From assembly GCA_029259595.1 (NCBI GenBank), contig JAJDEW010000004.1, forward strand, positions 62,001 through 126,000: 64,000 bases of DNA, in the 5' to 3' direction. The first letter of the stretch is position 1. The number at the start of each line of letters is the position of its first letter. Below, piece after piece: positions 61,468-64,000 of the stretch. The stretch is from Planctomycetota bacterium (GTDB lineage Bacteria > Planctomycetota > UBA1135 > GCA-002686595). The translations under genes were made by a program, and so were the position numbers. Below the pieces are notes generated by a model, which saw only the letters and a list, made by a program, of their open reading frames with translations, did not search any database and was not told where the DNA came from.

Positions 61468-62888
61468 CACGAGCTCCCGGACCCCCCTGCCCGAGCTCGC
61501 GCCGCGAGCTGCTCGGACGTTGTGCGAACGGTTTCGGCGCCCTGGCCTTCCTGGCCTTGACCGGGCGCTCCCTGCGCGCCACGCCGCGTTCCGTCGACGG
61601 CCTGCTGCCGGGGCTCCCGCACTTCGCACCGCGAGCCAAGCGCGTGGTCTTTCTCTACATGGACGGCGGGCCCTCACAGGTCGACACGTTCGACCCCAAG
61701 GAGCGTCTCGACCGCGAGCACGGTCAGCCGATCGGGATGCGCGTGCCGAAGACACAGTTCGACGACGTGGGCAACGTCCTGCGCTCGCCCTGGACCTTTC
61801 GCAACTACGGCGAGAGCGGCCTGGCCGTCAGCGACCTCTTCCCGCACGTCGGAGCGCACGCGGACAAGCTCTGTGTCGTGCGCTCGATGACGTCGGAGTT
61901 TCCGGAACACACCTCCGCGAACTACTTCCTGCACACGGGTTTCGGCCTGCAGGGCCGACCCAGCATGGGGTCGTGGATCCAGTACGGGCTCGGCTCGCAG
62001 GCCGAGGACCTGCCGGGCTTCGTCGTGTTGAACGGCGGGCTCGTTCCGCCCGGTGGCCTCGACAACTTCGGCAGCGGCTTTCTCCCGGCTGCCTTCCAGG
62101 GTTCGGTCTTCACGAACGGCGCCGAGCCCGTGGCGAACGTGCTGCCGCGCGAGACGGGCGTGGGGGAACAGCGCCGGCGACTCGACCTCCTGGCGCAGCT
62201 CGACCGTTCGTTCCTCTCGCGCCTGGGCGAGAGCGATGCGGTCGAGTCGGCGATCGAGAACTACGAGCTGGCCTTCCGGATGCAAGCGGCGGTCCCGGCG
62301 CTCTGCGAGCTGTCGAGCGAGTCCGCCCTGACGCGACGCCTCTACGGGCTGGACGAAGACTACGAGCCTACGCGCGTCTTCGGGCGTCAGTGCCTCCTGG
62401 CCCGTCGGCTCCTGGAGCGCGGCGTGCGCTTCATCGAATTGACTTGCCCGCATACGGGGCACGACCGCTGGGACCAGCATTCGAACCTCGAACAGGGGCA
62501 CGCCGACAACGCACGCGCCGTGGACCGTCCGATCGCGGGGCTGCTCGCGGATCTGGAAGGGCGCGGCCTGCTCGAGGACACGATCGTGCTCTGGGGCGGC
62601 GAGTTCGGACGCACGCCGATGGCCCAGGGCTCGAACGGTCGCGATCACAACCCGCACGGCTTCACGATGTGGCTGGCGGGAGGCGGCGTGAAGGGCGGGC
62701 ACGTGCACGGCAGCACCGACGAGTACGGCTACTTCGCGGTCGAGGACAAGGTCTCGATGCACGACCTGCACGCGACGCTGTTGCACCTGCTGGGAATGGA
62801 CCACGAACGCCTCTCGTTCCGTTTCAGCGGTCGGGACATGCGCCTGACCGACGTCCACGGCGAGGTCGTGCACGAGCTCCTGGCTTGA
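61464..62888 (+). CDS. DUF1501 protein, Tat-exported
   Basis: 474 residues. The N-terminus SSRRELLGRCANGFGALAFLALTG is a twin-arginine-type signal. The alkaline-phosphatase-like DUF1501 core shows VVFLYMDGGPSQVDTFDPK, PEHTSANYFLHTG, GRQCLLARRLLERGVRFIEL, VLWGGEFGRTP and GRDHNPHGFTMWLAGGGVKGG. The two metal-ligand regions (DGGPS and EFGR/HN) are intact. DUF1501 and DUF1549/1553 genes nearly always travel as pairs in planctomycetes, here coupled by an ATGA overlap, so they probably act in one periplasmic complex or pathway. Its natural substrate is unknown. Confidence 0.94.
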   Translation: MTRAPGPPCPSSRRELLGRCANGFGALAFLALTGRSLRATPRSVDGLLPGLPHFAPRAKRVVFLYMDGGPSQVDTFDPKERLDREHGQPIGMRVPKTQFDDVGNVLRSPWTFRNYGESGLAVSDLFPHVGAHADKLCVVRSMTSEFPEHTSANYFLHTGFGLQGRPSMGSWIQYGLGSQAEDLPGFVVLNGGLVPPGGLDNFGSGFLPAAFQGSVFTNGAEPVANVLPRETGVGEQRRRLDLLAQLDRSFLSRLGESDAVESAIENYELAFRMQAAVPALCELSSESALTRRLYGLDEDYEPTRVFGRQCLLARRLLERGVRFIELTCPHTGHDRWDQHSNLEQGHADNARAVDRPIAGLLADLEGRGLLEDTIVLWGGEFGRTPMAQGSNGRDHNPHGFTMWLAGGGVKGGHVHGSTDEYGYFAVEDKVSMHDLHATLLHLLGMDHERLSFRFSGRDMRLTDVHGEVVHELLA

Positions 62889-63012
62889 GCGGCGCCGGCC
62901 GTGATCGTGCCGAGGAGAGACGCATCGACGGTCCCTCCGAGGTCAGCGCGTTGTCGGCCGCGCCCCTTGCGCCCGTGGCGAGGGCCGCTGGCGCTCGGAC
63001 GCGCGTGCGTGC

Positions 63013-63726
63013 TCAGGCCGCGTGGTGCAGTCGAAACGTGCCGTCTTCGTCCTCGGTCAAGGCCGTGCAGCTCTGCACCCAGTCGCCGTCGTTCATGTAG
63101 GCGAGGCCATCGCGCTCCGTGAGGGCGGGGTGGTGGACGTGTCCGCAGACGATGCCGTCGTGTCCGCTCGTGCGAGCGTGGTTCAACGACTTGCGCTCGA
63201 AGCGCTGGAGATAGCCCGTGACGCTCTTCGCGAGGAGCTTGAGCCGCGACTCGACGCCGCGCGGATGGGGCCCGCGTTCGATGAGGCCACACGTCCGCTC
63301 GAGGAGGCGTCCGGCGGCGTCCCCCAGGCCTCCCAACCAACGCCGCGAGAGGTGGGCATCGAAGGTGTCGCCGTGTGTGACGAGGATGCGGCGTCCGTCC
63401 CGGCAAGCGTGCGTGATCTCGCGCTTGCAGTTCAGTTCCGGATTGCGATCCCGCCAGGCGCGCGGGAAGCTTCCGTCATGATTGCCCAGGACGAAGGTCA
63501 GGCGCGAGCCGCCGCGCGCACGCCGGTCGAGCTCTTCCCAGACGTCGCGGTGGGCCGCCGGCCAGCGGTCGGAGCCCGTGCGGTCCCAGCGATCCACGAC
63601 GTCGCCGACGAGGTAGAGGTGCTCGACCTCGACCGGAGCGAGCCAGTTCAGGAGACGCTCGGCCTGGCACCGGCGGGAACCGAGGTGCAGGTCGGACAGG
63701 AAGAGGGAACGATGGGTGCGTGACAC
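63013..63726 (-). CDS. LpxH-like metallophosphoesterase (UDP-2,3-diacylglucosamine diphosphatase family)
   Basis: 237 residues from GTG at 63726; a TTG at 63753 is the alternative start. The calcineurin-like metal motifs are all present: SDLHLG, VGDVVDRW, LGNHDG, THGDTFD and CGHVHHP. The arrangement and the CxH-type HVHHP ending resemble LpxH/LpxH2, which cleave UDP-2,3-diacylglucosamine in lipid A synthesis; other members act on different pyrophosphates. No other lpx gene is in the window. A positively charged central part (SLNHARTSGHDG) may bind the substrate phosphates. Confidence 0.85.
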   Translation of the reverse strand: MSRTHRSLFLSDLHLGSRRCQAERLLNWLAPVEVEHLYLVGDVVDRWDRTGSDRWPAAHRDVWEELDRRARGGSRLTFVLGNHDGSFPRAWRDRNPELNCKREITHACRDGRRILVTHGDTFDAHLSRRWLGGLGDAAGRLLERTCGLIERGPHPRGVESRLKLLAKSVTGYLQRFERKSLNHARTSGHDGIVCGHVHHPALTERDGLAYMNDGDWVQSCTALTEDEDGTFRLHHAA

Positions 63727-63800
63727 GGTGTACGGGGGCGGGGCCAGCTTCAAAATCGGCCAACGAGGGGGCCGAGCCGAAGTCGGATGTGTCCCCCGTT

Positions 63801-63839
63801 CGGATTCGTGGCCGGGATGGGACGCCGGAAATAGAATCC
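63801..63839. repeat. Inverted repeat around a promoter-like region
   Basis: CGGATTC (63801-63807) and GAATCCG (63834-63840) form a perfect 7-bp dyad with 26 bases between, upstream of the lipoprotein gene and overlapping its possible -10 box. It could be an operator. Confidence 0.35.
63832..63837 (+). promoter_or_regulatory. Possible -10 box (TAGAAT) for the lipoprotein gene
   Basis: TAGAAT matches five of six consensus bases, with a poor TGGCCG at -35 spacing (17 bp). It predicts a leader of about 45 nt that includes the GGAGG ribosome site. Confidence 0.38.
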
Positions 63840-63879
63840 GAGGGCCCCGTACTGGCCGGATCCCCGTCCCAAGACGCCT

Positions 63880-63884
63880 GGAGG
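63880..63884 (+). promoter_or_regulatory. Shine-Dalgarno site GGAGG
   Basis: GGAGG four bases before the ATG at 63889. One of few strong ribosome sites in this window; it decides the start of the lipoprotein gene. Confidence 0.6.
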
Positions 63885-63888
63885 CCCC

Positions 63889-64000
63889 ATGGCTCGCCGT
63901 TTCGCCCCCCTGCTCCTCGCCCCGCTCGCACTCTCGAGCTGCACCCTCGTCAACGTCAAGTCCGGGGACGAGCCCAGTCGGCTCGAATCCGACGGCCTGA
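63889..64000 (+). CDS. Lipoprotein, 5' part (runs off the window)
   Basis: Only 37 codons are visible from ATG at 63889. They encode a lipoprotein signal peptide, MARRFAPLLLAPLALSSC, with the lipobox LSSC (Cys18), followed by TLVNVKSGDEP. The strong GGAGG site and a promoter-like box support the start. The remaining protein cannot be described. Confidence 0.65.
   Translation, partial: MARRFAPLLLAPLALSSCTLVNVKSGDEPSRLESDGL

Noticed and set aside
1..64000. rRNA, tRNA, CRISPR, prophage, transposase or integrase genes
   Set aside because: None recognised by eye on either strand; small RNAs cannot be excluded without a covariance search.

Overview
The window is a very GC-rich, densely coded bacterial chromosome segment that looks planctomycetal. 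The strongest pointers are a DUF1549/DUF1553 protein with a planctomycete-type CxxCH segment (57874-61467) stop-start coupled to a Tat-exported DUF1501 protein (61464-62888). A 1397-residue Ser/Thr kinase with a WD40 propeller array, several sulfatase-fold proteins, a DUF1570-like metallopeptidase and many large exported proteins point the same way. Starts and stops often overlap as ATGA, GTGA or TTGA, and Shine-Dalgarno sites are weak or absent at many genes. No rRNA, tRNA, CRISPR array, insertion sequence, integrase or prophage was found; apart from one possible decayed gene remnant, this reads as a stable chromosomal region.

Layout, left to right. (1) 1-10541: 5' part of speA (arginine decarboxylase, cut by the window edge); a phoB-phoR-dus operon on the minus strand; divergently, a five-gene chain with 4-bp overlaps encoding a threonine/serine dehydratase-like enzyme, a degenerate sulfatase-fold membrane protein, a TrmJ/LasT-type rRNA/tRNA methyltransferase, HutF and a metallo-beta-lactamase hydrolase. 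(2) 10737-18121: an exported two-module protein, a PQQ-type propeller, a phosphodiesterase-family lipoprotein, and the operon pduO - miaE - YihY/BrkB membrane protein. (3) 18123-28000: a redox-flavoured divergon. On the minus strand lie a double-CDGSH Fe-S protein, a TlpA-like thioredoxin/HEAT protein, a histidine kinase, its response regulator and a large exported HEAT-repeat protein. On the plus strand is a gene whose reading frame is interrupted by one in-frame TGA exactly at the first position of a thioredoxin W-U-A-G-C motif. (4) 28014-47503: sulfatase-fold lipid-face/periplasmic protein plus arylsulfate sulfotransferase, a YadA-head-like protein with an S74 chaperone domain, a 1228-residue metallopeptidase mosaic, addA-addB with a glycosyltransferase-like membrane protein, and a beta-helix/PA14 protein. 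(5) 47874-64000: an SGNH hydrolase-like membrane-anchored protein, a transporter-like/spermidine-synthase-like fusion, the kinase-WD40 protein, a patatin, the DUF1549/1553-DUF1501 pair, an LpxH-like phosphoesterase and the start of a lipoprotein gene.

The most notable object is 26588-28000. Read through its TGA (26801-26803) it is one exported selenoprotein: signal peptide, thioredoxin fold with UAGC, helical middle, and a C-terminal DsbD-alpha-like domain with a CysX6Cys pair. A hairpin with the apical loop GGUCU lies 23 nt after the UGA, the same loop as the E. coli fdhF SECIS. A conventional gene caller would report a 71-residue fragment and a separate downstream gene. The genes for selenocysteine insertion (selA, selB, selC, selD) are not in this window, so that test must be made on the rest of the genome.
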